Below are positions 47,619 to 60,622 of a DNA stretch of 64,000 nt, one piece after another. Position numbers and translations under genes: made by a program. Position 1 is the stretch's first letter; the number at the start of each line of letters is the position of its first letter. A model generated the notes under the pieces. The model worked only from the letters and a program-made list of their open reading frames with translations. It was not told where the DNA came from and did no database searches. The DNA lies in contig CM057005.1 in NCBI GenBank assembly GCA_029891345.1, positions 65,481,760-65,545,759 on the forward strand, in the 5' to 3' direction. Origin of the DNA: Dryococelus australis (lineage: Eukaryota; Arthropoda; Insecta; Phasmatodea; Phasmatidae).

Positions 47619-47668
47619 GAGACAAAGCTGTAGTGAAGCTCTTTAGAGCTTCACTACAGCTTTGTCTC
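47619..47668. repeat. Perfect inverted repeat, 24-bp arms, 2-nt loop
   Basis: Arms 47619-47642 and 47645-47668 are exact reverse complements around TT. It lies 64 bp from the donor-side end of the exon at 47732, inside the intron, and the RNA would form a 24-bp stem in either orientation. Confidence 0.95.
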
Positions 47669-47731
47669 ATCCAAGGAGCTGATGGTGTGCAGCAAATCAA
47701 GTTTGCACAGTGTATAAAGCATGGTGCTTAC

Positions 47732-47941
47732 CTTGTGAGTCAGCTGCACACACGTAGATGACAATCTTGCGTGTCTTGGTGTTTGTTCGGATGGAGGCAA
47801 CCTGTCCCAGCAGGAGGCTCTGCAAGTTATCTGGTAGTTGCTGGACTTCTGACGGGAGTGGCACATCACTCGACAGCTTGTCAAAATCTCGAGGGCTTTG
47901 AATAGTGGTGCCCGGTGGAGACGATAAAGAAATGGAGTCCG
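47732..47941 (-). CDS. NWD-like gene exon (start of the alpha/beta domain)
   Basis: A 210-nt exon: 2 nt, 69 codons, 1 nt. The acceptor is ACATCAG|CG (AG at 47942-47943) and the donor CAAG|GTAAGC is strong. The protein has a Ser/Pro-rich start (DSISLSSPPGTT), then VPLPSEVQQLPDNLQSLLLG, then RKIVIYVCAADSQ. The last block is a buried strand followed by the polar loop that opens the domain in NWD relatives. The leader is likely disordered. Both phases are 1, matching the neighbours. Confidence 0.8.
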
Positions 47942-49462
47942 CTGATGTCATGAAACAGCCGCAAAATCACAGTTACTCTTTATGAACACCAAAGAATAAT
48001 TTTCAGAATAAATGACACATTTATACACAAGTAATAACACATATAATAGCACAAGCATAGAAAAAATGTCATACATACTTACAAATACTATGCAATTATG
48101 TTTACTTTGCATCAGTAACATAAAAATCAGCGATTAAAGTATAAATACACTGAAGAAAATAAAGGTAAAACTAAAAGTTTTTTTGAACAAGTCGCACACT
48201 TATACTTAAATACAACACACAGAATTAATCATCATTAATATAGCAGACCTCCTTTCCTAAAACATACACAAAAATTTGGAATGTGCAAATATGCGAAGAA
48301 ATTAAATTTCCCATGAGTGAAAGGAAAGAAAATTTACGTAAGTACAACTATATGTCTTATATTAGTTGAAAATTTCTGTATACACATATCCCAGCAAATA
48401 CGGAAAATATGGGCCGGAATCAGGCCGGTAAATGCTAGCTGATAAACTCCGGCCAGTCGATACCAGCCTGCTGTCTTATGCCAGAAGCGGCCCGATGGAA
48501 ATATGGACTGGCAGCTGACTGTTAGCTGACAGTGTCAAAAATACACTGTAGCGCTACCGGCAAGATATAAAATGTATTCCGGATGTAAAGAAAATGACAC
48601 TGATTCATATGATACCATGTATGCATATCAATTTTACAATTCACTGAAGCACTTACAAAAATTGAAAATTCCAATAACAGACAGCTTGTAAAAACTGTCT
48701 AAGATTTACACATTATATGTATAAAATGGTGTAGGGGATTCCTATAAAAAATGTAAAAAATATTTATAATAATTTTGATAATAAAACAATTGACACTTGA
48801 CTTCAGAATTACAGAATAATAACCTGAGAAAAGTTAATGATTCTAAATGTGCAACAGTAATTAAAAAATAAAATCCACTGTTTATGACATATAGATACAC
48901 TACTGCTACAATCAAACTCAAAATTGTTTCTGAACTTGAATTTTTCTTTAATTGATTTCTCCTATTTCTTCTATAGGGCTACCATTTCCAAATTTCCAGT
49001 CAAGGGCTGCCAGAAGACTGAGTGCTTCATAAACGAACAATGATATGTTTCTTATCATGAACACGGTGACTGCTCATTTGCCAACTAACAAATTAATTTT
49101 TTTTTCCAAAAAATCATTACATTTTTTTTTTTAAATTTTTGTGGGGAAAAAATGATTTTAATATTTTTTTTAATAGTATCCATTCAACTCCTATATTTAC
49201 TTCTTAAGAAAAAATAGACATTCACTCTTGTAATAACAAGTGTCTGTATTTAAGACCTATGAGGTAATAAGAATGAAAATTGAACATGGGGAATATTAAT
49301 TCTGTATCCATATTTGCACACACCATTCACTTCAATACAAAAGACATACAGAGCAAACCTCACAAGACAGCAACACAGGACAATCCAGTTAAACATAGCA
49401 AACAGGTACTACAAAATTGCAGGGAGGGGATGAAGGGGTTATGCGTGTAATGCCTACGCTAC
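47942..49462 (-). other. Intron (phase 1), 1.5 kb
   Basis: Donor GTAGCG at 49457-49462, acceptor at 47942-47943. AT-rich, with a GGCCGG-containing repeat-like patch at about 48412-48540. Confidence 0.6.
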
Positions 49463-49552
49463 CTGAGATACTGGACGTGGCCACACTTCGTAACACCTTC
49501 ATGGGTTTTCTTTCTATGGTAATCAGTGATGGGGCGGCCATGCCGACCCCTC
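49463..49552 (-). CDS. NWD-like gene exon (leader region)
   Basis: A 90-nt exon: 2 nt, 29 codons, 1 nt. The acceptor is excellent (TTCTTTTCCCTTGTAG|GA, AG at 49553-49554). The donor TCAG|GTAGCG is weaker, but it gives phase 1 exactly as the next exon needs. The peptide includes GVGMAAPSLITIERKPMKVL and RSVATSSIS, basic then Ser-rich, with no recognised domain. Another donor further along cannot be excluded, so the left edge is less certain than the right. Confidence 0.65.
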
Positions 49553-50137
49553 CTACAAGGGAAAAGAACAGAGTCAGCGCACAGATACTGCGACCAAACC
49601 TCCTTTGAAAAACGGATCTCTTGTTACACGCATCAACACAAGATTCAAAAGAGTCACCTTTCAGCACTCCAAGTTTACCACCCATTGTCTATTGTCATTA
49701 TATGTGGTTTCAGTGTACACCCAGTCTTGTGTTCATTTTTTTTTTTGTGGTCAAGAGCCAATATCCATTAAAAAGTTATTAAAATAAATATGGAAAATGG
49801 GCCAAGTAATATCTAAAAAAAGATACCAAGTTTTAAAACAGCACTACATTTGCTCTGCTGTCTCCCATGATGTTAGAAATAAGAAGGTGATGGAATATAG
49901 TTATGACTCAGCCACCATGTTGTGTTGTTCAATGCATGGCAACAACACGAACACAAACACAATGGATGTGGTAGGTTTATAACAAAACTAAATTTAGAAT
50001 GTGGTTTATTCAGACTAAACTCATATGCAAAAAATTGATCATCATGAACAAACTGCACAATTACAACAAAGGTTGCTACATAGTATCATCATAGCTCAAC
50101 ATGAGTCCCATTTGTATTTGATGCAATTTGCTTACAT

Positions 50138-50151
50138 GGGGGGGGGGGGGG
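50138..50151. repeat. G14 homopolymer
   Basis: Fourteen consecutive G residues; length is unreliable in most assemblies. Confidence 0.95.
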
Positions 50152-50239
50152 AGCGTACATGTCCCTCCAACATTCATAGCTGCAAGACACAGAATAAGGC
50201 CTTATTAACACTGTGAGCCACAGAGCCAAGATCAGAAAT

Positions 50240-50700
50240 CATGCAGCATTCCTTGACTGCGCATTCGACAAGCATTCGTCCAGCTGGATGAGTTTGATAG
50301 AGGCCACATCGTCGGCCTCCGAGAGGCAGGTTGGACATTTAGGCGTATTGCTTGCTACTTGAGGTAGTGTTGGATGCAGTGGAAACATGAGAGCACACAC
50401 ACATGTCAAGAAGACTCGGATTGACCCTGGCGGACCACCAGCAGGGAGGAACATTTCATCATACGACAGGCGGTAAGCACTCCACCAGCATCGTTGCGCA
50501 CCATCCCGGGACATGTCACAGCTGCTGGAGATATGCCTGTGACTATCAGAACCATACTATGCAGCTAGTAGAGCGGGATCTGTCATCGCAGCATCCCTTA
50601 CAATGTCTACCACAACAACCTGAGCTTTGCAGAGCAAGCATGATAGCTAGCAGATTGGCAACGAGTGGTGTTCAGTGACAAATCAAAGTTTTTTCCCATT
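50240..50700 (+). pseudogene. Tc1-like transposase remnant (N-terminal half)
   Basis: Reading across frames gives LDEFDRGHIVGLREAGWTFR, the helix-turn-helix opening typical of Tc1-like transposases. Then come THVKKTRIDPGGPPAGRN and SYDRR, a region corresponding to the second DNA-binding helix, and finally RVVFSDKSKFF-like sequence at about 50668-50700, where the first catalytic Asp sits (usually VFSDESRF). The catalytic half downstream is absent and the frame shifts at least twice. Terminal repeats were not found. Confidence 0.7.
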
Positions 50701-53700
50701 AACAGTTAGGTTTATTGTAAAATCTTGCTTGTAAATGTGATTTTGACAGTTCTGATGGCAATTATCAAGTCATGTTCAGGACATGTGCAGAAGATGAAAA
50801 ATTAATGTGCTTCATTTTTAGTCTGACGTGTGCCACGTCCTGAGCATCTTGCATCCATTCGTCCTGGCACCTGCACTGCCACCAGCCATTCCTCCTCCCT
50901 CATATATTAAGCCCAAACCTATCTCGCATACCCCCATGTCAACACCAGCTGCAGTGGACCAGTAAGGTGCATAGTGTGTCACGACTGCATGAGAACAGAG
51001 CAGCAGCAGGAAACTCAAAGGCACCAGCCTATCTAGCAACAACTGTTGGAGTGAAAGCCACCACCACTAGAAGAGACCAGGTACCACTGACAATGAAATA
51101 GGCTCCCTGCTCCTTATGTAAACTGATGCGATAGATACAGCATTGTGTAGAGTGTAATGTACGGGAGTGCGAGAAATGGTCGTTTCACTAGGCGCAAGAG
51201 AGTGGCCTCATAAAAGCTAGGCAAAGTGCAAAATTAAAGCACATAGAATTCACGACTGTGAATGGCAAATGCCTTATTAAATAAAATAATGATTTTACAG
51301 TATAAGTAAACTAGTGTCAGATGTCAGTTGAATTCATAGGCCAAGATTATGAATGAGACATGAATTGATGCCGGAGTATCGGCTGTTACCTGGAACACTT
51401 TGCCATTACCTGGAATACTCAGCTGTTACCATCTTTGACATGCCTCCATGCGTTTAGAAAATCAGAAAAACATTAACATAGTATTAAAATGGTGATATAG
51501 CCAGTAGAAAGTTATGTCAAATTATCTGGAAGGTTATTTTGTATGTTTACTTGTGTAATTACTATCTAGAAGTGTTCTGTACACGGTGGACACGAGCCAA
51601 CTTCCACTTGTGCCATACCTCAGTCTCATTCCGCACTCTGACGAGGTAATTGCAGCAAGAGCCCATCATCTATGTGTGCAGCATTTTTAACATACCACCA
51701 TAATGATTAATATACTGGAACCTTGTTTTTACAGCCTCTCAATTTTACTCCGGCGCACTCCCTTGTACAGCTCTGTACAAGAGAGCTATAATTTACTATA
51801 TTTGGATGTGGCCAACTTGCCACGTTCGTAAATGCTCCCACCACATGGTGGGTCAATGCAACTTTGTTTTCTGGTGTTTTATTTCACGTAAAGTAAATTC
51901 TGTTTTAATTGGGCTCAGTGATGAATGGTAAATAGTGTTAATTGTGTAGCAGTGTTTGTATTTCTGCAACTGCACAAACAGTGTAACGTTTGTCTAGTAA
52001 ATGCCATTTACAGTGATTCACGTGTTGTCCATTCAAGTTGAAAGTACTGTTGCTAAATAGCACTGCATCACAACACAAGAGAAAAGGCATACTCCTCAGC
52101 CTGAATAGTGGAAGTAGTTCATCATGTAGCTCCTGATATCTCATCTAGTATGTTAACATATCTCAGCCGACAGAATTTGCCGTGCTGACCATCCGCTATC
52201 CTAGCCCATCCCTGACCATCCGCTCCATCCTAGCCAGAATATGCCAGGTGGCATCCATGAGTACAGTTTGCGCCAGAAATAAATTCCTGTTAGCACAAAT
52301 TAGTACTCTTAACGAATGCGTGTGCACAATGCTGCTTCACTTCCTTGATGGACATGTGGTTCTCCCCTCCATACTCCTGCCATTTCCCTACCCTCTTCCC
52401 ATCCCTTGGTGTAATGCATTTTTAAATATCACCGATGCTCATGTCACTTCTTCACGTTCTCTGCTTGAACTCGATGGCTGGCACCAACTTCTTGTTGTGT
52501 AGGAGCGGAAACAATCATGATTGATTTTTTTATTACCTGTCACGGCACACAAGGCCAATTAATGTCAGTGTTGGGCATTATCAAAAATGAATATTTTATA
52601 TTGTATCAATGTTAAAGCTGGAAGGTGTCGGCTCAATCAGAAATTGGTGAGTAGTGGATCACATTACGTATTTTTATTAAATGGGCCTGTTTGGTGTTGA
52701 TTGTTCAGTGTGGTAGCGAGTGCTAGTATAGTCGTGGGCATGCTGCAGTTTGTTAAACCTTTTCCAAATGCCTTTTGGGCTGCATAGTCAACATTCCCTT
52801 TTGATGTATTGATTGATTTGCTGGATAAAGATTAATTTGGGCCGCCCAATTTTCTTGCCCAACTTAGTCATGGAACTTGCGACTTCCACTACTCGTGGAA
52901 TTGCATTTTTAGATGTGCGTTATGGTTGTAATATTTTATAGTGGAATACTTTACTGGACTCTTTAGAAGTTGCCATTCCACTAGGTATAATTTTAGATGC
53001 TAGTTTTAATGGTTTTTAAAGTGTAATTTTAATGTGGTGTATCCTTGAAGGGCGCAAGTCTCCGCACCACTTAATTGCTTGTGAAGGTTTCTATGTGCCT
53101 TTATCATTAAATCATTATCGGTACTATTTTGGTGGGATGATTTTGGTTCGCGTTTGTCTTTGTTAAATGAAAATGAGTCTGGGTTGCAGACTTTTATATC
53201 AATTGAAAATATGTCTTGGCAATATGAGAGTTAAATTGAGAATTAAATTCTAGTAATGTAATGAAGTTATGTTATCAAGCCCTGTGTAAACGAAGCCAAG
53301 TATTAAATTTTTATGAATTGCCATAATTAGCTATTGTATTTTAGTAGTTCATTTTTGCTGGAAGGAAAACACATTCTAGTGTGAGAAACTATTATTAAAA
53401 TTATTGTCAATTCTTTGATTGAAAGTACTTGGTGCTACTAAAATATTTGTTATTTTTTAAAGTGATAGCCTTGAGTAATGAATTTTAAATATAGTCTTTA
53501 TTTTGGTTCAGTTGTTTACGGGCATGAATCAATGTTGAATAAATGATATCACTTTATTGCTTGTATGCAGATTACGCATTTTAATGAGTGATTCAAAGCT
53601 GAGTTATTTTGCAGAGCACCATGTTATATATTGGTTTTTGAAATCTGGCAGTGGCGATCAATTATTGACTAAGGAATTAACAGTGTAATTTTCAATTTTA

Positions 53701-55717
53701 ATTGCATTTTGTATATTCATGGGATGTGAATAAGATAATCTGTTGAGAATTTACTTGCAGTGTGTACTTGTATGTAATTGTACCCTAAGTGGACACAAGT
53801 TAATGCCATTACATTTTCCATTCCCCCCTTGACACAGCCCCAGTCACTTGCCTTCCACTTTGCTGGTCAGCAAGACTACGGTGAATGTGACAAAGTGCCC
53901 TTGTGGCAGCATTGCAGAAACCTGAGCAACGGGTAGTTGATCAGCCAGTTACACGTTGATATGAAGTATGAGAACATGCTCTGACAGACTTGCTAGCTGC
54001 TGCTGGAGTCAAGTGACTCTCTTGTACATACACCCTCAAGAAGTAGCTCCTAAGGGCATAATTTTTCAGGCTGGAGAAATTATGCAAAAATATCCCTACA
54101 TTGGCAAGCAAAAGGGGAAATTACGGCCACATATGAGAATCTGTAGGCTTTTCAAACGACAAAACCCCACAGTGCACTCATTCTCATCAGCTCCTGCTGT
54201 AATATGTGAAACCTCTGTGAACTAAGTTTCGATTCCATGATGTAAATATTTTTTAGTAAAGCAAAACCAAGTGTTTTCAGTATGCAATAATGGGGTTTGG
54301 ATTATTTCATTGTTTTAGTGCAATCAACCATGCATTCCACAAAATTCTGTTTTGCTAAGTTGATTCACCCATTGAGAAAGGCACACACATATCATACTAC
54401 AGATTACACAAATAGTGCAAATAACTTATGTGTATAATGTGTATTAAATACATCAAGTAAAAAAGACTGGTACACACAATTGAAAATCCCTTTTTCAAAA
54501 TCTCATAACACATAATAAATGCCTACCTTGATACTTTTGTAAAAGGTTTAGTTGTCTATTTCCATTTGAGTGTTGAATTATTTTGTGTTAAGTTTCTTTT
54601 TCAAATGTGTGCCTAATCTATTTGCAAATTTGGCATCTTCCCGAGTTATGTCTGTCTCGGGATGCCGCATGATTTTAGTTCCAGTTTGAACCATGAGTAG
54701 GGCAGAAGTGTTACACAGACCCCTTCAGGTGCTTCATACTTCTTGTCTAGTCATTTAGTACTCAATAGTTAATTCAAATTCAGAGTCTTTTCTTTCACTT
54801 ATCAAAAAGGAAGACCCTTATGCTTCCTGGCAAATTTTGATACGTGGCACATAATTATTTTGTAGCCTTCTGGCATGTTGTTCCATTTTGCTTATTAGCA
54901 CACTTAAGCTGCTGGAATTATATTGGTGCCTCAATTGAGCATTGTACATGTAAACCATCTTGGCTATTTTGGGTACTGTGTGCTCTTACAACGTATCATG
55001 ATCTATGTAAATGTTTTTCATTCAATCTCCTGCTTAATACATTTGAGGTGGCCTACTAACAACCTCATGTCAGGTTAGAAGTGTTCCCCTAAGGCGGGCA
55101 TAGATGGTCTGACCACTGCTGCACTGTCAACTTCTTTCATCAGGGTGACAATCCAAGAAGACCACTTCGGTGAACGGAACACAACCCACTTCAACTTCAT
55201 GTTCTGAAGCTAGAGTGAAATCCAAATGAGAAAATAATTTGCACAAGACCAAAATGCATAGGGCAAGTCTGGAAAGTCCATTACCGCTCCACAAAGGGGT
55301 GAGGTTGTTCAGTTCAGTAGTGACAGCCGCCGAGAGCGGGTGGGGCGAGAGCTGCTCCACATGTGCATATTACGTGTCGAAAAAACATAACTCGTGCAGA
55401 GCAGTATAAAACAGAGTGATACTAGAGAGTGATGTTATCAGTATGGTATGTACAGCCCCAGCAGTGTCACATGGTTTTCCTCCCTCCAGCAGTGAGCCTT
55501 CGGGAGATTCCTACTGTACATTGCCTCCCCTACCTTTCCTCCCTCAAGCTGCACAAAGATTGTTTTCTTATTTGAAATTTATTAAACTGATTCCCTATAC
55601 ACTGCAATCATCAACCCCGTATTTCCTCTCTTAGCTCGCTACCACATCTGAGCCTGACTGAACCCTAGACGTCATCTCATATAAAGTACATATATGGTAT
55701 GGTGCGGCGCACCCCAG

Positions 55718-55768
55718 AGATGATGATGATGATGATGATAATGATGATGACAACGATGATGACAACGA

Positions 55769-55825
<57 letters not shown>
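55718..55825. repeat. (ATG)n / (CAT)n microsatellite
   Basis: Mostly GAT/ATG trinucleotides with a few interruptions (ACAACG). It produces a polyhistidine frame on the minus strand that is a by-product of the repeat. Confidence 0.95.
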
Positions 55826-58800
55826 CGTGTCCCATCTGGTAGCAGGTGTAGAACAGGAACTGAAGATTTTGCCCGGCGCCACGTTCGGTAGAGCGAACTA
55901 TAATGATGGGGTCTTACGGCCGATAGCCTGTTGCAAACTCTGGATACGCTGTCAATTTGAAAGGGAGTTTAATTTAACAACCAATTAAATTATGCTTATT
56001 GTCATATCAAACCCTTTGCTAAGGGACAAAGTTGTCCGCCACTTTGCACGCCGATACTAGCACTGAATTTACCCTGCTTAAGGGAGGTAGGCCCCGTAAA
56101 AACAAAATTTATTACACTGAAAGTACACTTAATAATGATTCTGCTATGGGGCGCAGTACCCAATGTATCGGAAGAGTAAATGCAATCAAACTCGTCTTGT
56201 CAATGTGTGACAGTTTTATTGCTGAAAGGGTACAACAGAATGTCACTGCAAATTAATGCTACCCTTTTAAAAGCAGACTCGTCACTTCAGACCTGCCGGT
56301 GGTCGCTGCTGCAAAATAAGGTGAGGGCCTTAAGCAACGAATAAATGAAAAACGTGTCCCGACGCGTGAAGTCCTGGAATGTTACTTCAGGATGCAGAAA
56401 GGCCTCCCCTCTCCCTCTGCTATATAAAGAAATTAAATCTTCCTGTACTAAGTCTTACTATTACGGTGAAAATATATGCAGCCTAAATTGAAGAGCAGAG
56501 GGGGGCATGCGGGAGCTTTACCGCCTGTCCTGCCGGTCATCCGAGTGCTGAAGTCTGACTGATGAACATGGCTGAGGCCTCGCCGAAGCTCGGCGAGCCC
56601 GGCACCATAATGCAAACATGAAAATATGCAACTGCACAACTTACATGATTAAAGAAGTTAACAGTGTACATAATTATTACTAATGACTAAAAACATGTTG
56701 TTAACATTCCCGTGAAAGTCGGAGCCCCAGATATGGCTAAGAATGTGACGTCACGAGTATGTCACCACACTTGAAGGGTGATACTAAATAAAATAATGCC
56801 TTATGTAGCTGATTCTTGATGAATGAAGACATGTACGCTCTTATAATTAATACATAAATATTGGCATGGCATTATGGCGAAAAATGGGAAAAAGTGTATG
56901 CATTTCATTTCCTGTGATGACACATGCAATTCACTGAAAAGGGGCGTGGCTATGCCCTGTCCGTGGTGAGATTTTGTTAACTCTCTATGACAAGCCAGGC
57001 AGCTTCCCTAGTTAACTATGGTGCAATAGTTACTGAAAAATGACTGTAATTACTCTAATAAATGAATGCTGCTAGGGAGCCGCTCGTCTCTCTGCACTTA
57101 TGCTGAGAGTATTATTCCCCATTTTTTGACACCTCTTGGAGGCACGTCGCACTCCGGATTCGGCCACAAGGCCCGTCAACATTGTGAACATGGATAAGCC
57201 TTGGGATAAAGCGGCGTCGCTTACACCAGTGTTCCCTCCAATGGCTGTTGCGTCTAACGGTCGTAACTTCACGGGAAACACCCATTCAGGCCACTTACCA
57301 ATTTATTACGAGAGATTACTTGTGCTCGTAATAAATTAGAAATAGGGTGGCCCACGGACCACAAGTTGCAAGGCCGCAAGAAAAGTGTAAATGCTGTACT
57401 TGTTGACCTGCACTGTTCAGAACTGTGACCTAATGACGATCGGTCGAGTGTTGTTGTGTGGTTGATGCATCTGCGATGGTACAAACGGGCACAAGAGATA
57501 CGTGGACGTCTGGAACACGTCAGGTACCTACTTACGCTATCAATTTTTCTTTGTGGTGATTCTGGGAAAATTGCAGCAAAAATGTAGGTGCATGGTTTGT
57601 GAGTCGATACAAATTTCCTGGAATACTATCAGAACTTCCCAAATGCTACTACAAGTGCCTCAGTATTACACTGGGTAGTTATAAAAACATGTTATATTTA
57701 TGTATATCTCCCTGCAGAGTGTCAACACCCAAAACAGCCTAAGTGATGTGTAGGAAAAGGAAAACAAACCCAAGCAGTTCTCAGGTGTATTCACAAAAAT
57801 TGCACATAAACGCTATTACAAAGATAAGATTAGACTACATCATCATAGTACAGTGGCCATGGCAAATGAGTCTTGCCTGCCACATGTTGAGATGTGCAGA
57901 AAAATTGAAGTGGCTGAAAGAAAAATTTTATTTTCAGAACCTTTAGGGCATGAGAGTCTCATAGAGGATATGCTAAGTACCTGGGGGAGAAAGTAAAATT
58001 AAGTTCCCAAGTTAAAAAGTTAACAACGGTTGCTTGACAAGATAAGAAATTGAAGTCCAACAGACCACAATATGCATGTATAGCCCACTATGCCTGCTAA
58101 ACATACACTGATTTGAAGGTGAGAGAGCACAGCTGCTCAACCACAATCTCACACCAAAATGTACTACGGTAATTTTATTTAATGACTTCCTTTGAAAGCA
58201 GCAAATTACAGTAAATACAAAATGGGCAACTCTTTGCACAGTATGACACAGAACCAGACCTCTTTTGTTTCAGTAATACTTTTGTGTTCTGTTATTCCAG
58301 TTTTACACAATGACTTCAAAAAGAAAGGCAACAGAAAGTATTTCATCAAGTCGCTCAGGTCACTGAATTAAAACAATTATGGAAGTAATAGCATTTAACT
58401 GATTAAGGTTTTTATGCAATGCAATAATATTGTTGAAGAATTTGTATCTGTTAGGCTTTGGGGTATTTAATCCTGGAAACAATATGAGTATCGTTCAACA
58501 TACACAAAAAATAAGAACATTCTAAATTTTTATGCAGACATTAAAATTATTAATCAGAATTTTTGTTATGCGTGATTTCATAGTTTGTACACAATTTCAT
58601 AAAAGCACATTGTTTTGTCAAAGCGCTGTGTCTGTAGAGTTATAGAAGAGCAGTATGGTGAATATTTGCACTTGTTATTTTTACAGTGCATATATTATCA
58701 CTGCACTGAACTTCTCAACTTACTATAATTGCATCATTTACTTGTGACTTCTGTAAAACTTTCATTGACTTCCAAGCTTCTAGTGGCATCAGTCATTCAC

Positions 58801-60097
58801 CTTTAATGATGATTCAGTCTCCGCATGAATGGCGTGGAAAAGTCATTGCATAGGTGTCCCATGAGACAGAACAATTATCTCAATGATACAGTCACAGTAA
58901 GCATGACTGAAGCAATCACAGGGCAGGGACTACTGGACAGTGGAAGTGGACAATGCATGCTTACATTGATGAGCGGGCTTTGTAAAATAAGGGTACTGTG
59001 ATGCTAGACAATTAGTGCGATGTCTGAAGACAGGCTGGAAGTGGCAGGTAGCACGACTTTGTTGCTCAGTAGCTGACTGAGCTACTGGAGCTGCAGCAGT
59101 GATGATGCTGCAGGTAGGGTGTTGGAACCTCTGATGATCAGCTGCTGATGCTGCTGTGCTGATCTGATGTGTCGCATACTGATAGCAGCGACAGATCTGC
59201 ACCATCCCAGATGTCACAAGTTTCTAGTGCAGGTGCCGTACAGGGTATCTTGGTGACAGACATCGCATTTGTGGATGGTGATGGAGGTGGCAGGGTGCCG
59301 GAATTGATAAGTAGATCATCAAACAAAAGGATAACAACTCAGTGGAGTCATCTGCTGGAGATGCAATGGGTGTTAAGACACCAGGTGCCATGATGCTGGG
59401 TATTAGGGTGCACATCCATCAATATGCATTAAAGGTTAACAAAGAGAGAGTGGAATGGGCAGATTTCGGCAGCTCTTAACAACAGGATCTTATGACACTG
59501 TGAATACAGCAGTCACCTGGAATTTACATGCAATACCAGCCAGACAACTTTCAAAGGCATGCAAACACAAGAAGAACAAAGTGCAGGGAGCAGAACAATT
59601 CCGGCAAACACTTACTGGCTTTGCCACAGGTGATCAACCATATAAAACCATAGAATGGGATCATGTGTTCAAGTACTCAGCACTTTTACATAGCTTGTTG
59701 TACATTTGGTTTGTAACCAAGAAATTACATTTATTCAGAAAGATAAACGAATGGCTTGAAGAACAAATGTGCTCTCACATTTTTAAACCCTGCATATGAA
59801 ACCATGAGCAAATCAGTGTGAATCAACAACATTTAATGGGAACATTTTCTAAGAATACATTAATATTAAATACAAACATACCTAGGCTATAATAAACCTA
59901 AAAACAATATTCTAATAAGCCTTTTCTTGTGCTACGAGTATGAATGGATAATCTAGAATTTTGAATGGTATATGCCCCCCAAAAGTTGATATTCAGAGTG
60001 TACTGTATTTCTGTTTTGTAATTTATATGACTGGTAAAAACCTTGTACAGTTAAAAAAAATCATAGCATTAGAAAAGATCTGAAGGGCCAAACATAC

Positions 60098-60294
60098 CTG
60101 TAGCACTTTCCGCCTGTTGCTCACTACTTGTGCGTAGGTGCTGGACAGTAGTCCCAACAGTTGAAGCCTCCAGTATGACCCCTGAGTGTACCTGCCCAGT
60201 AGCTGTCACACTGTGGTTTCCCTGCTGCTGGGTTCTGCCCTTGTCTCCCACATCCTGTGAGTCCTTCTTGATGGTTACCTGATAACTTGGCGAC
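60098..60294 (-). CDS. NWD-like gene exon (Ser/Thr/Gln-rich leader)
   Basis: A 197-nt exon: 1 nt, 65 codons, 1 nt. The acceptor is GGTTGCAG|G (AG at 60295-60296) and the donor ACAG|GTATGT is strong. The protein includes SPSYQVTIKKDSQDVGDKGR, TQQQGNHSVTATGQVHSGVI and SSEQQAESAT. It is polar, low in hydrophobics and probably disordered, with no domain. It links in phase 1 to the next exon, and phase 2 on the upstream side matches the candidate exon at 63542. Confidence 0.72.
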
Positions 60295-60429
60295 CTGCAA
60301 CCATTCACGGCAAATAACCAATGCTATTTCCGCCAAGGTGTAACTTCTTATTCTTACCATACTGGATACTCTTTTCCTTCGGATTTAAGTGACACTTCAT
60401 TAGGATATTCAACTTGGTGGCTTTAACAA

Positions 60430-60622
60430 TTAACAGTTGTATTGTATTGGGCTTATTAACATCCCCCGCTGTTATACCTGAAGTCTTATCAGGGGAAAGC
60501 TTACAAACTAACTTATGACCTAACTTAAACTGACACTCATGCCTTACCTGGGATTGGGATTCTAACCCAGAACCTCCCGCACCCCAGACCGGCGGCGCAC
60601 CAACAGACTGCGCCACGGGAGG
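60430..60622 (-). mobile_element. tRNA-derived SINE
   Basis: On the minus strand: CTCCCGTGGCGCAGTCTGTT (A-box region) and GGTTAGAATCCCAATCCC (B box), followed by a body reading GTAAGGCATGAGTGTCAG and AACTTAAG-like sequence. The head differs from the other SINEs here. The 3' end is not well defined. It lies 0.14 kb upstream of the exon at 60098-60294. Confidence 0.7.

Larger units (their letters stand above)
41252..47731 (-). other. Intron (phase 1), 6.5 kb
   Basis: Donor GTAAGC at 47726-47731, acceptor at 41252-41253. It holds the split gypsy fragment with TG/CA copy 4, a small hairpin near 46.55 kb and the palindrome at 47619-47668. From 41254 to 42244 and from 45991 to 47618 no further element or gene was recognised. 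Confidence 0.7.
49553..60097 (-). other. Intron (phase 1), 10.5 kb
   Basis: From donor GTATGT beside 60098 to the acceptor at 49553-49554. It contains a Tc1-like remnant (50240-50700) and the ATG microsatellite (55718-55825). The stretch 50701-55717 is AT-rich with no recognised gene. In 55826-60097 there is a GC-richer patch at 56.3-57.5 kb with a TATATAAAG box (about 56421) and open frames on both strands without known domains, and a CTG-rich patch at 59.05-59.2 kb. Confidence 0.6.

Noticed and set aside
55631-55882. Polyhistidine open frame
   Set aside because: By-product of the CAT/ATG microsatellite, with no splice or homology support.
57072-57339. Opposed open frames near 57.1-57.3 kb as exons
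   Set aside because: No splice-phase fit with the gene and no known motif; GC-rich patch only.
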